NCBI GenBank assembly: GCA_028386065.3
Contig: JAKUCV010007105.1
Coordinates: 133,388 to 197,387, forward strand
Length of the DNA: 64,000 bases
DNA from: Turnera subulata
Lineage: Eukaryota; Streptophyta; Magnoliopsida; Malpighiales; Passifloraceae
Direction of reading: 5' to 3'
Below are positions 1 to 10,245 of the stretch, piece by piece. The notes beneath the pieces were generated by a model that saw only the letters and a list, made by a program, of their open reading frames with translations, was not told where the DNA came from and did not search any database. Position numbers and translations under genes: made by a program. Every line of letters begins with the position of its first letter. Within the stretch, counting starts at the first letter, position 1.

Positions 1-154
1 GTAATTGGGAACAGAAAGATCAACACTACACGAAGAAAACGTCCAAAGATTCCTACGAACAGGATTTCCTAACGGCCGGGATTACCTTCTACCGAGATTT
101 GTACCCCGCGGCCAATGTTAGCTTTCCCTCGTAGTCCAAAATTCAAGGAAAAAT
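1..154 (+). other. unassigned retroelement-like flank
   Basis: This stretch has one short open frame in the second frame up to about position 140, which then stops. I recognise no domain. It precedes the open frame at 155 and LTR-like DNA further right, so I infer a broken retroelement whose remainder lies outside the window. Confidence 0.3.
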
Positions 155-526
155 ATGATTGCAATGCCTAAATTGGACAATGTGATGAGTAATTTAAATG
201 CTTGTTTCATTGATTATTATCCATATCAATTACTTGATAAACATACTTTTGAGTTTTTGTTTGGGAAGGAACAAACTAATCCTACTTGCTTGATCATTGA
301 TCCGGGAGGAGAATCTATGCGTGTCATGCTTGATCCTCCATGCATAACATTTGATTCGGAAGGTGAGTATCAAGATCATGCTACATTCGATATTACTGAA
401 ATTCCTCCTATTGATTTCGTAGGCATCGATTCGAGGACGAATCACTTTGAGGAGAGAGGGAATGATGCAAATTACCTAGACACGCTTGGATATGGCAAGC
501 TTATTTTCAGAGGCATCAAAGAGTAG
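155..526 (+). CDS. unidentified 123-codon open frame, probable retroelement remnant
   Basis: The open frame starts at ATG 155; a second ATG lies four codons in. It encodes 123 residues that are acidic and rich in Asp, Glu, Phe and Tyr (for example LDNVMSNLNACF near the start and FEERGNDANYLD near the end). I see no signal peptide, membrane segment, zinc knuckle or catalytic motif. Codon use looks like real coding DNA rather than random AT-rich sequence. It is followed at 615-755 by DNA that also occurs near 53868-54000, beside a Tat/Ogre-like LTR. My best inference is the tail of a retroelement polyprotein or an extra ORF next to its 3' LTR. A degraded host exon is the alternative. I do not recognise a family. 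Confidence 0.35.
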   Translation: MIAMPKLDNVMSNLNACFIDYYPYQLLDKHTFEFLFGKEQTNPTCLIIDPGGESMRVMLDPPCITFDSEGEYQDHATFDITEIPPIDFVGIDSRTNHFEERGNDANYLDTLGYGKLIFRGIKE

Positions 527-614
527 CATCGATCTCACAAGAATTTCAGGAAGAGTTGGACATCAAAGCGAAGGACGCGAAGAACGCGTGCAGAAATTCC
601 TAGACCATGTAGTA

Positions 615-755
615 TCGGGAATAAATTCATATCTCGAGCTGTACAACTCGGATTGCTGCGATCTTGGACTCTCTGGAAAGATAAGACAAAGATCTACAAC
701 TTTGATGTTGAGCCCAGAAGCTGAATCGTCCGTTTTCCTTTATTAAAATGCGATT
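615..755 (+). repeat. segment shared with 53868-54000
   Basis: The DNA around CATATCTCGAG, GGATTGCTGC, AGATCTACAACTTT and GAAGCTGAATCG is matched with scattered substitutions at 53868-54000, where the same blocks occur in the same order. The second copy lies just downstream of a TATA box inside LTR-like DNA. Both copies are therefore probably from related Ty3/gypsy (Tat/Ogre or Athila type) terminal regions. Confidence 0.6.
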
Positions 756-782
756 GAAGTCGACGGACAGATTCTGTCCGGA

Positions 783-1470
783 AATTCGGTTTAGTTTTTT
801 TATTATTTGGGCTAAAGTGTTTTTAGTTGGATTTTATTATTTGTTGGGTTTGTAATTTCGTCTTGGAGTTTATTTGGGTTATTATTTGTGGGCTTTAGTT
901 CAGTTATTTGGTCTTTAATTGTAAGGTTTTTAATTAGTGTCCAAATTATGTGGGCTCAATTAAAAAACCTAGTCCAATTAGGGTTAGGGTTTTGGTCACT
1001 TTAGGGTTAGGAATAGGGTTTGGCTGACTTGGCCCTATTAGGTGACGACTTAGGTTAGTATAAATACTTTTTTTACTTTCAGAATTGGGGATGACGAATT
1101 TTAATAAAAAAAAGCGGTTACTCTTTGAGAGTTTCTTTTCTGTTTGAGTGATTCAAAAAAAATCCATGAATGCTGATGCTCTTGGACAAACCATAGTGTG
1201 CTGATTCACTTGGTTTATTTTAAGGATTTAGATTACTTATCAGGTTTAATCAAATCTGTGGCGTGTTCTAATTCCTTGTTGTTGTTTCTGTTCTCTTGCT
1301 GATTAGGGTTGAGGGGTGACGACATTTTTAGTGATTCAATTGTTCTTATTCTTTTCATGCTGATTTGGGAGAAATAAGGGGAGGCGAATTGCTGAGTTTG
1401 ATTGAGATTGAGGTCGGGACCATAATCTGATTCAGTAGGAATTCTGGTGCTGATTCTAGGGATCCTGTCG
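783..1470 (+). repeat. LTR-like AT-rich retroelement terminal region
   Basis: This region has no coding capacity. It contains runs of T-rich 'GGGCT/GGGCC' phrases, repeated AGGGTTAGGGTT-like stretches and a TATA box (TATAAATA, 1059-1066). The TATA box is followed by an A-rich tract and a CT/GA-rich leader, an arrangement typical of plant gypsy LTRs. Its right side abuts the truncated integrase end of the minus-strand gypsy element near 1475. The exact ends are not visible and no target duplication was found. Confidence 0.4.
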
Positions 1471-1474
1471 TATC

Positions 1475-2467
1475 AGCTTCAAAGGGCGGCATACCAATAC
1501 TAGAGTGGTATCCATTATTGTATGCAAACTCCGCCAATGGTAAATACTTGTCCCAACTTCCACTAAAGTTGAGTGCACAAGCTCTGAGCATATCTTCTAG
1601 AGTCTGGATAGTCCTTTCAGATTGTCTGTCCGTCTGCGGATGGGAAGCAGTACTGAAGCTCAGGTTAGTACCGAGAGCTTTTTGTAGACTCTTCCAAAAT
1701 CGAGAGGTAAATCTCGGATCTCGATCGGACACTATAGACTTGGGTATACCATGCAGTCTCACAATCTCGACAATATATTTTCTTGCCAAAGTGTCCATGG
1801 TATCGGTCTGGCGGATTGGAAGAAAATGAGCAGTCTTGGTCAAACGGTCGACAATGACCTAAACGGCATCATGCTTCCTTTGAGTCATCGGTAACCCTAT
1901 CACAAAGTCCATCGTGATCATCTCCCACTTCCATTCTGGTATTGTGAGAGGTCTCATCTTCCCAGCTGGTGCTTGGTGCTCCGCTTTCACTTGTTGACAA
2001 GTGATGCATCTTGCAACGTATTCTGCTACATCCTTCTTCATAAGAGGCCACCAATAATGGCTCCTCAGATTCTGATACATCTTGGTACTTCTCGGATGCA
2101 TAGCATACGGGGTCATATGTCCTTCTTCTAGAATCTGGCTACGCAGGTCTCCGACTTTGGGTACACAAAGCCGTTTTCCAATCATCAACGCTCCATCTTC
2201 TGCTATACAGAACTCATCTTCCTTGCCGCTATGTACTCCTTCTTTTAGCTTGACAAGGTCTGAATCTCCATCTTGTAATTCCACAATCCACCCTCTTAGA
2301 TTGGACTTGACATTCATGTGTGCTATCAAGGCTCCTGTATCATCAATTGTCAGGTCAGCTCCCAACTTCCTTAACTCGATGAGTGCGGATATCGAGTAAG
2401 TAGTGGAGGCTTCGTCCGACTGTCTCCGACTCAAGGCATCAGCTACTACATTAGCCTTTCCAGGGTG
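1475..2467 (-). pseudogene. integrase of the gypsy element, C-terminally truncated
   Basis: Integrase inserts the cDNA into the chromosome. The N-terminal zinc module is present (EGHMTPYAMHP, then CITCQQVKAEH: H...H...C-X2-C). The catalytic core shows Asp in ITMDFVIGLP, Asp in [13 protein letters not shown] and Glu in [18 protein letters not shown] at 1859-1861 stands in the spot where families read a Trp codon ([11 protein letters not shown]). After MPPFEA (about 1475) the sequence no longer matches integrase, so the GPY/F region, any chromodomain and the 3' LTR were lost. The frame runs on to 1355 through unrelated DNA. Confidence 0.88.
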
Positions 2468-2980
2468 CTACTCGATAGTACAGTCATAATCATTCAGTAG
2501 CTCAACCCAACATCTTTGTCGTAAGTTGAGCTCTTTCTGAGTCATCATGTACTTGAGACTTTTGTGGTCGGTGAAGATCCGACACTTCTCTCCAAACAGG
2601 TAGTGTCTCCAAATCTTCAACGCCAGAATTACAGCTGCCATCTCCAGATCATGTGTCGGGTAATTCTTTTCATGAGGCCTTAATTGCCTAGAGGCATATG
2701 CAATCATTCGACCTTCTTGCATAAGCACAGCTCCTAACCCATGACCAGAAGCATCACAGAACAACACGTACTCTACTCCTGGCTTGGGTACTGCTAATAC
2801 TGGTGCTGTGGTTAGCTTCTTTTTCAACTCCTCAAAGCTCTTCTGACATTCTGGACTCCAAGTGAAGGGTTGTTCTTCCCTTAACAGCTTTGTCATGGGA
2901 CTGGCTATCAAGAAAAAACCTTCAATGAACCTCTGATAGTATCCTGCAAGGCCAAGAAAACTTCTGACTTCAGACACATT
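2468..2980 (-). pseudogene. RNase H domain of the gypsy element
   Basis: RNase H degrades the RNA strand after reverse transcription. The connection domain [15 protein letters not shown] is followed by the RNase H core. It shows the first Asp in [15 protein letters not shown], a Glu in [12 protein letters not shown] and an Asp in [10 protein letters not shown]. The end reads [10 protein letters not shown], then TAG (2468-2470), then HPGKANVVADALSR, where a Tyr or Trp codon is expected at the stop. The frame is the same as the upstream RT and the downstream integrase. Confidence 0.88.
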
Positions 2981-3610
2981 CTTAGGAGGCTCCCACTCTA
3001 GAACAGCTTTAACTTTGGCGGGTTCTACCTTGATCCCATCTCCACCTACTACATGTCCGAGGAAGGAGACTTCTCCAAGTTAGAATTCACACTTATTGAA
3101 CTTGGCATACAGTTTCTTCTCCCGTAGCCTTTGAAGAACTATCCTCAGGTGCTCCTCATGTTCCTTCTTGTCCTTCGAGTAGATAAGAATGTCATCGATG
3201 AAAACTACAACAAACTTGTCAAGAAACTCTTTCAGGACCAAGTGCATCAAGCACATAAACACTGCTGGTGCATTGGTTAACCCGAAGGGTACCATAGTGA
3301 ACTCGAAGTGGCCGTATCGAGTGCGGAATGCAGTCTTTGGTATGTCCTTCTCCGCAATCTTGATCTGATGGTAACCTGATCGAAGATTGATCTTGGAAAA
3401 CACCGTAGCTCCCTGTAGCTAGTCGATAAGGTCATCAATCCTTGGCAAGGGATATTTGTTCTTGATTGTCACCTTATTCAGTTGTCGATAATCCACACGG
3501 ATCCGCATGCTACCATCTTTCTTCTTTACGAACAACACCGGTGCACCCCAAGGTGAGGTACTGGGTCTAATGAAACCCTTCTCAAGAAGATCATCCAACT
3601 GTTTCCTCAG
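2981..3610 (-). pseudogene. reverse transcriptase domain of the gypsy element
   Basis: RT copies element RNA into DNA. Visible motifs in order are [68 protein letters not shown] and the catalytic [11 protein letters not shown] at about 3195. Two in-frame stops break it: TAG at 3419-3421 (between DDLID and LQGATVFSK) and TAA at 3080-3082 (after KFNKCEF). The catalytic Asp pair is intact, and no insertion or deletion disturbs the frame. The palm and thumb regions continue into FLGHVVGG before the RNase H part. Confidence 0.9.
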
Positions 3611-3613
3611 CTA

Positions 3614-4330
3614 CTGTAGTTCCGTTGGTGCCATCCGATAGGGTGCCATCGATATGGGAGTAACTCCAGGTACTAGGTCAATAGTGTACTCCACCTCCCG
3701 GTCGGGAGGCAATCCCAGTAGATCTTCAGGGAACACATCGGGAAACTCCTTTACTACCAGTATCTCTTCGGGAGTCGGATCCGGAGTTTCTTCGCCCGAG
3801 ACATGGGTCAACAAAGCATTCGGACCATTCTGCCTCATTCCGAAATCCTGAGTAGCAGAGATACTGCATGTGGTCGCAGCTTTCCCTATACCAGTCAAGA
3901 TAATCGGTTGATCTCCGGTGGATGTCAGTGTCACTTGCTTAGCTCGGCAATCCACCATTGCTCGATACTTCGACAACCAATCCATGCCCAAGATTATATC
4001 AAAACCTCCCATGTTCATGACAATAAGTAGGGCAGGAAAGGTTTCTTTGCCGTATACTAAGGGTACGTCCTTACACACACGGTCTAGCCTTACTATAATG
4101 CCTGCTGGTAATCTAACCCTCATCGGGTGTTCTAGCTTCTCATCCTCACAGTTATGTTGCATGGCATAGTTCTGAGCTATGAAAGAATGTGTAGCTTCAG
4201 GATCTACTAAAGTATGTGCAACATTATCATAAACTGTAAAGATACCTGCAATCACTTGAGCAGCATCAGGATCATCCTCTGCAGTGATCACGAAGGCTCT
4301 AGGGACCGCTACACTCTGATTGGCAGCAGA
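3614..4330 (-). pseudogene. aspartic protease and start of RT of the gypsy element
   Basis: This is the retropepsin-type protease that matures the polyprotein. The motif usually read as D-S-G-A-T-H-S-F-I is here D-P-E-A-T-H-S-F-I (TLVDPEATHSFI), so the Ser and Gly of the active-site triplet are changed and the enzyme should be inactive. The flap and second half are recognisable (GMDWLSKY, then VDCRAKQVTL). The segment ends with the linker leading into reverse transcriptase (EFPDVFPEDLLGLPPDREVE and MAPYRMAPTEL) and a TAG at 3611-3613. It is in the same frame as gag and RT. Confidence 0.85.
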
Positions 4331-5458
4331 CTATGCCCGTATAGCAAAGTTTCCTCGTCCACAACCTTGTCTAGAACCTCTAGGTCCACTCGGTACACTT
4401 TCTACCGAGGCTGGAACGGTCTGTGTCGGGGTTGGATTTTCGGCCCTCCCGAGCTTCGGGCATGCAAAACGGTAGTGCCCCAACTCATTGCATTCGAAAC
4501 ATCTAATTGTGGACAAAGGAGCTCTAGTACGATTGTCACCAGAGGTGGTTCCGCTGGTCCCGGTCCATCCCCTGGTGGAAGCTCTGCGGTTGTTGTTCCA
4601 TCCACTTCCATATGTCGCTGATGAGTTCTGGCCTCGTCTGACTACTGGTGCACTGGCGGTCCTCTTGTTCTGGTTCATAGGAGCCATTGTGGCTGCCCTC
4701 TTCCGGGCTTCTCGGCGAACTGCCTGTTGGTCTAGCCAGGTTCCTTCGGCCTTCTGGGCATCTTTCACCATAGCCTGATATCCAAAATACTCCTTACACC
4801 CCATAATTGCTCTGATGTCGGGATGTAGTCCTCTCCAAAAATGCTGACACTTGGCTTCCACGATAGCCACAAGATTCCCTGCGTACATGGACAGGTGGTT
4901 AAACTTCTCCTCATATTCTGTCACGGTCATGTTGTTCTGTCGCAGCTCTAGGAACTCACATTGCATGCGCTCTCAGAACTGGTCAGTGATGTACTTATCT
5001 CTGAACATCTCCGTGAATTCCGTCCATGGCATCACTACGGGCATTGGCATGTCCCGTGTGACGAATTCCCACCAGTCGGTAGCTGTCTCCCTAAAGAGAG
5101 ATGCGGCATAGTTCGCCCAGCGATCATTTGTGCATCTCAGTTTGTACATAACCCTGGTGGTCTGACGCAACCACTCACCTGCAACACGAGGGTCTGTTGC
5201 TTCCGAGAAGTTTTCAGCTCCAAGTTTGGTTAGCTTGGTGTAGACCGGATCATCGATCGGTCCTTCGTTGCAGACGGTTTGGTTGTGGAGAATTTGTGTC
5301 ATCATCTGCATCATCTCCATAGGTAGCGCAAGTGGCATCCCCTGTGCTCCACCATATGCTGGTTGCCCACCTCCAGCTTGGGGCGGTTGGTGAACCGACA
5401 CTTGGTCTCCATCCAAGTGCATCTGTTCAGCAGGCTGGTGTCCCTCAACCGGATCCAT
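4331..5458 (-). pseudogene. gag of the gypsy element (capsid and CCHC zinc knuckle)
   Basis: Gag is the structural protein that packages the retrotransposon RNA. I place the start at the ATG at 5458-5456 (MDPVEG), because the frame upstream runs through LTR/leader DNA. The N-terminal about 70 residues are Gln/Pro/Met-rich. They are followed by the retrotransposon gag domain (around FSEATDPRVAGEWLRQ, then WANYAASLFRETATDWWEF). After the stop at 4973-4975 (TGA where an Arg codon is expected, DQF-x-ERM) the frame continues through FLELRQNNMTVTEYEEKF. It ends with a CX2CX4HX4C knuckle (CFECNELGHYRFAC). A TAG at 4331-4333 separates it from protease. The position and spacing of the domains match a near full-length gag. 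Confidence 0.85.
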
Positions 5459-5571
5459 GTCGCGATACCTATATGAAAATGCATGTAATATGTTAATCAT
5501 GTGGAGCGAGCTATGCACAGCAAACAACACAACAACCATCAAAAGACCTACTGCCCGCACCACTACAAAAA

Positions 5572-7195
5572 TGAAACACCCTGACCCGTATTTACCGTTA
5601 TTCACAGTAAACACGAGGCCATCCTATTATTACTGGAATAACAACATCTAAGTCATACAATAAGGACAAACCCAAGCATAGCTTAATATAGCAAACCACA
5701 CACATCACCCGAGCATGGGGACAATTATTACAAAAACAGTCTCAACAGCAACCAATCAACGAAAATAGAGTGACACACAACAGCAGCGGAAGTCTTGAAA
5801 ATAACAACAGCACACCACAAAGAAAGATGCAGCGGAGTATGGATCCGGGTCTGGCAGAGGGTACGCCACAGCTTGCCTGGCACGTTCCTGTACTAAAACA
5901 AATCAATCTACGTGACCGAGTCACGTAGTGAGGGGTGAGTCCGAATTGCTCACCTGGTAAAATCCACAAGTAATAATTAATATACAAGCATCCATTATAA
6001 CCAAGATGTCAAGAACAACAAATACAGGACAAGACATAACATTAACCGAACCTACGCTCATTGGTTATCTTTCCTAACAACTAGCCAGTAGACTTGTCCA
6101 AATTTTATTAGCAGGGCCCCTATCACAAATTAAATATTGGCCGTGCCTGGTAGCCAGGTTAGCAAACCCCAGGGTACTCTCCGTTAAACCATAACATCAC
6201 AAATCACAAGTATCACAATAACCGAGTCTCGCAGTCCTCAGCCGGGAGTCCCGCAATCCTCCCTTTCATAAATTTAATCATATCAAAAATCTCAAAATGA
6301 CTACCATTTGGTTGTACCAACACTTAACTGTAACTATCTTACTGTCTAGGTGATATTTTTATTATTACTCACTGTCATTTAAATCCTCATATCCTATTCT
6401 GAGTAGGCACTCTGCCCCTCAACTTGTCTGGACAGTTTATTCACAACACAGATACTCACGGGACTCATCACACTTCACAACAACAACAACAACACCAATA
6501 TTAGCAGCTCATAACACAATCTATCAATCATTCACAGTCAACAAATTATTCACATCAAGACATAAACGACAAATATCAACAAACCACAACTCGGTATAAC
6601 AGGCTGAATATTAACAATTACTTGTCCTCACCTTAGTTGATAAATTCCTCGGGAATTTCGCCCTCGGGTTCCAAGTCCACGTTCACGTTCTCTTCACCTA
6701 GATATATTAACATACAATTACATAAATGCACAACAAAATGATATGCATGTATAATTGTCTATTTTCCCGTAATTCATTTATATCTATGGTGAACTTTCAC
6801 CAATGGGAAGTTATTTCATAATATCTAAGCAATCCGTCGTAGAAGGAAATGATATATAAAGAAATTACCAAATACATTCAATTTTGTGTATGAGAAAATG
6901 AACCAATGTGTAAAAGCATTATGATATATTATGAATGGTATCTTATCCACCATGCTGATTTGATACATTTTAATCAATATCTATCTTTATTAGGAAAAAA
7001 AAGATCATGAGTTATCTTGAGCATTATAATTTATTTTACTCACCATTATAAGATGGCATGTTGATTCGATAATTAAATCAATATGTATATTTAGTTTTGG
7101 ATTGAGATGCTTTAATATAGAGTTAATCATCTCCTAAATACAAGAGGATATGCTCAGATCTTAATTATAATATCTAACCAATAATTAATAAATAT
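5572..7195 (-). repeat. 5' LTR of the gypsy element (upstream end uncertain)
   Basis: The LTR's downstream end reads TGTTTCA on the minus strand (plus TGAAACACC from 5572), 114 bases before the gag ATG. Several blocks match the isolated LTR at 9420-12169 in the same order. These are the acting end GGTAAATACGGGTC, the 'ACTCACCCCTCAC' block (5931-5943 here, 11830-11842 there), TCCGCTG, and 'CCCGAGGA...AAGGTGAGGA' (6630-6660 here, 11160-11225 there). The far end is AT-rich and cannot be fixed; no TGTAACAGCC terminus is visible, so this LTR is probably truncated or diverged. A 20-24-bp imperfect duplication lies at 6222-6265. Confidence 0.65.
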
Positions 7196-9183
7196 TTATT
7201 TTGCAGGGCCTCTTCTACGTCTTGGGGGCCCGGTTTTGAAGCCCAACAACGATATTTTTTTTCCGCAAACATATGACCAAGTGGTTTCTGGGCCCATTTG
7301 GTTTTGTGTTAGAATTCTCCTAATAACTTGTACGTGTCCAAAGCCCATGTTTGGCTTGGTTGCCTGTGTTGGATTCACACTTATTACTACAGTCAGTAAT
7401 TTTTTTCCTTAACTTTAGAGTTATTACCTCTTAAACACATCTTTATAAACTTTTTTCCTTATGCTGAAACAACATGCAAATTAACATACTTGAAAAAAAT
7501 TAAAAATTAACCTAAATTAAGATATCACATAATTAATTAAAAAAAGGTGAAAAGCAACTAGTTGGAATTTTTGGTTGGCAGAATCACTTCAAATGTACTC
7601 CCTCCTCCTCATATATCTTCCTGTTCTATTTTTTTTCTGTTATGTTACTATTAACGTAGAAGTCAAAGCCTTTGTAATTTTGTTAATTTTGCCTTGTTTT
7701 GCTTCTTTTGTGATGCCTAATTAAATCGGGAATGCTCCTCCGTAACCTTAATACCACTTAAAATATTACTTCCTGCTTCTCATATCTTTCTGTTCTATTT
7801 GGACTTTACACAATATTTAAACAAGTACCAACTAAGATTTTAGGTTACTCCTCTATTTCTAAATTCATAGATCAAACATTTTTATTTTCCAAGATGTTAG
7901 TCGTTTTATTTTCAAATTTAATTAGGGTATTATTTTGAAAATTCATATCTAATTGCTTTAAGTCACAAATATTTTTGGGACGTCCCAATTCCAAAGTAAG
8001 TTGACATAAAACAAAATGGGGATGTGGGGAGTTAATAAATCTGGATCGATCGGTCCTAAATGGTCTTGATTCAAGTTCCAACCACGGACATTGAAAAAAG
8101 AGACCCATCCAAAGTCGGTTCAACCAGAAAATTTACGTGGAAAGAGGCTTCAAAGGGTCTAGGTCCCATTAACCGGTTGAACCGGACGGGACACTAAAAA
8201 AGAGACCCACCCAAATACCCAAACCCGGATTTTAAAATCCCCCGCCAAAAATAGCAAACGTCTTTGACTTATTGCTCCTTCCTCATTAAACCAACAACAA
8301 AAGTAGTATCTTTCTTATGCGATATTTGGTTAAAGGCAGGCAAGTGACGGATGTAGAATATATAAGAAGGTAAAAAAGGCCCGGAGTGTTGCATTTTTTG
8401 GAGCATTATTATTGGAGCTGATCACATCTCATATTGGCAGCCACTCGAAGAAGTTATCTTTCAGTTTCTGCAATTCTCTCATATGATACACCCATAATTA
8501 GCCTTCTAGTGATGATACTAAGGGAAACAGAATAGATCACATATAACTTTTTTTGAAGTTAAAAATAATCAAATTAAAAGTAAGGGAGAAATAAAGAAGG
8601 GGGAGGAGGTGTGGTCACTGAATTTTGAGGTCACGGAAAGATCAAATTCGAGTCTCAAGAAGGTCTCCCCTACCAAAGGTTCCTACTTATTTTTCATCTC
8701 AAACTCTTCTTCATAAATATGCTCTGCCATGTTTGATGTATTACTACATTTTTTTTTTTTGTTCTTTCTCGTTAAAGGGTATGTGGATCTTCTCATGTTT
8801 ATTTGAGATTTTGATCCATCCTCCCTACAATTCTTTCTGTTTCCAGTATGCTCTTGCCAATAGGTTTGCTTCTTTGGGATGCTTTTGTTTGTGATTAAGC
8901 TAGTTTGGTTTTTACTTGATTGTTGATCTCGATCGAAATTTCTTGGTAGCTGGATCTGTTGCCATATCTGTGCAGTGTTGGGTACTGTATGCTACTATAG
9001 TTTCCCAAACTTTTTTTTGGTGAAATCGAGCTTTAATAGTTTCTCCAGTTTTACATCTTCTCTATTCTTTCCCTTGTATTGCTGTAGATCTGCTGCCAAA
9101 ATTTACAAAAAGAAGTGGAAACTTTTCTCTTTTCATTCTCAGGAATTCCCTTCTTTGTTTCTGTTTTGGTATAAATCCCATAT
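7196..9183. other. intergenic AT-rich DNA, no gene recognised
   Basis: I see no protein family on either strand. Three related phrases of the type TACTCCTCTATTTCTAA / TACTCCCTCCTCCTCATAT / TACTTCCTGCTTCTCATAT occur at about 7598, 7765 and 7850, each followed by TTCTGTTCTATT or similar. They may be worn MITE pieces. A stretch at 8190-8470 with CCCCGCCAAAAATAG and a TATAAGAAGG box looks promoter-like but leads to no coding frame. 8740-8770 is a T-rich tract. Confidence 0.5.
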
Positions 9184-9325
9184 TAGCCCTTGTCTTTTGC
9201 TTGTTTGGTCGGTTGAGCCCTTGTATTTTAATGTTGGCCAATCGAGCACTTGTTTTTGTGACTTTCGGTCACTTGAGCACTTATTTTTGTTAATTTTGAT
9301 CAATCTAACCCTAAGTCAAAATTGG
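9184..9325 (+). repeat. degenerate tandem repeat, unit about 30-32 bp
   Basis: Four to five successive units share the core 'GAGC(C/A)CTTGT(N)TTTT', starting near 9184, 9207, 9237, 9267 and 9299. Adjacent units read GGTCGGTTGAGCCCTTGTAT, GCCAATCGAGCACTTGTTTT and GGTCACTTGAGCACTTATTT. The divergence is high, so the array is old. Confidence 0.65.
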
Positions 9326-9617
9326 AAGGTTGACTGAATGACTTGATGCATCTGCTGGACTTATAGATGCCATATATGACTGACTACATACATTATAGTA
9401 TAATAGATTATGAAATAAATGTAACAGCCCGGGTAAAAATTTTGGATTTTTACCGGACTGTAAAAGTCTATTTACCGTGATTTACTGTTGAATTAATCTT
9501 GGGTAATTAATTCAAGGTAAATCGGGAGTCGTTTTTCGAAACCGAGGGTTTTCCCGCGCTCGTGATTTTCCCGCGGATTTTTCGGAACTAAGTTGGTATT
9601 TTTCGGGTTTCGGAATT

Positions 9618-10003
9618 NNNNNNNNNNNNNNNNNNNNNNNNNNNNNNNNNNNNNNNNNNNNNNNNNNNNNNNNNNNNNNNNNNNNNNNNNNNNNNNNNNN
9701 NNNNNNNNNNNNNNNNNNNNNNNNNNNNNNNNNNNNNNNNNNNNNNNNNNNNNNNNNNNNNNNNNNNNNNNNNNNNNNNNNNNNNNNNNNNNNNNNNNNN
9801 NNNNNNNNNNNNNNNNNNNNNNNNNNNNNNNNNNNNNNNNNNNNNNNNNNNNNNNNNNNNNNNNNNNNNNNNNNNNNNNNNNNNNNNNNNNNNNNNNNNN
9901 NNNNNNNNNNNNNNNNNNNNNNNNNNNNNNNNNNNNNNNNNNNNNNNNNNNNNNNNNNNNNNNNNNNNNNNNNNNNNNNNNNNNNNNNNNNNNNNNNNNN
10001 NNN
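9618..10003. other. assembly gap (386 N)
   Basis: The run of N starts 17 bases into the block after TTTCGGGTTT and ends just before a very GC-rich segment. The gap lies inside the isolated LTR, and its real length may differ. Confidence 0.99.
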
Positions 10004-10245
10004 GCCGACTCGTCCCTGTCGCTTCCGTCGCCATACGCTGCCGGAGACGCCTACACGCGCCGTTGACCCGCCGCAGACCCGGCGGATCTCACTCCCTCGC
10101 AGCCGCCGCCTCAGGCCGACGTCGCCGCGCTGCCATACCGCCTTCCAGGGAGTCGCCAGCCGCCGCTTGCACCTCTGCACCGTGCTCGCGCTGCGTCGCG
10201 CTCGCCATCGCCGCCGCGCCGCTGTAACCCGAGGTAAAGCCGGGT
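10004..10245 (+). other. GC-rich, CpG-dense block inside the LTR
   Basis: This segment is dense in CGCCG/GCCGC words and contrasts sharply with the TATATA-rich DNA that follows from about 10320. Long open frames here run into the N gap and are by-products of GC richness. GC-rich CGCC blocks are common in long LTRs of chromoviruses. A captured host exon cannot be excluded. Confidence 0.6.

Larger units (their letters stand above)
1475..7195 (-). mobile_element. Ty3/gypsy chromovirus-type (Tekay/Del-like) retrotransposon, 3' truncated
   Basis: Read on the minus strand, the order is LTR (about 7195 to 5572), gag, protease, RT, RNase H and integrase, the standard Ty3/gypsy order. Integrase similarity stops near 1475, shortly after the conserved MPPFEA motif. 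The integrase C-terminus, any chromodomain and the 3' LTR are absent, so this copy is truncated. All coding pieces from 5458 to 1475 lie in a single reading frame with no frameshift. They are interrupted only by seven stops, at 4973-4975, 4331-4333, 3611-3613, 3419-3421, 3080-3082, 2468-2470 and 1859-1861. The clade call rests on the RT/protease sequence style and the long GC-containing LTR, and it is moderately secure. Confidence 0.85.

Noticed and set aside
4488..4778. Plus-strand frames opposite the gypsy gag
   Set aside because: Shadows of the minus-strand gag frame with its CCHC knuckle.
7590..7870. MITE of the TACTCCCTCC type
   Set aside because: Three loosely related phrases without terminal inverted repeats or a TA/TTA duplication, so not called as an element.
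8600..8680. tRNA-derived SINE (TGGTCACTG ... GAGGTCACGG ... AATTCGAGTCTC)
   Set aside because: A and B boxes are weak and no tail or target duplication is visible, so the case is too thin.
9512..10180. Long frames crossing the N gap on both strands
   Set aside because: They exist only because N codons are read as X. The flanking parts are GC-rich LTR DNA.
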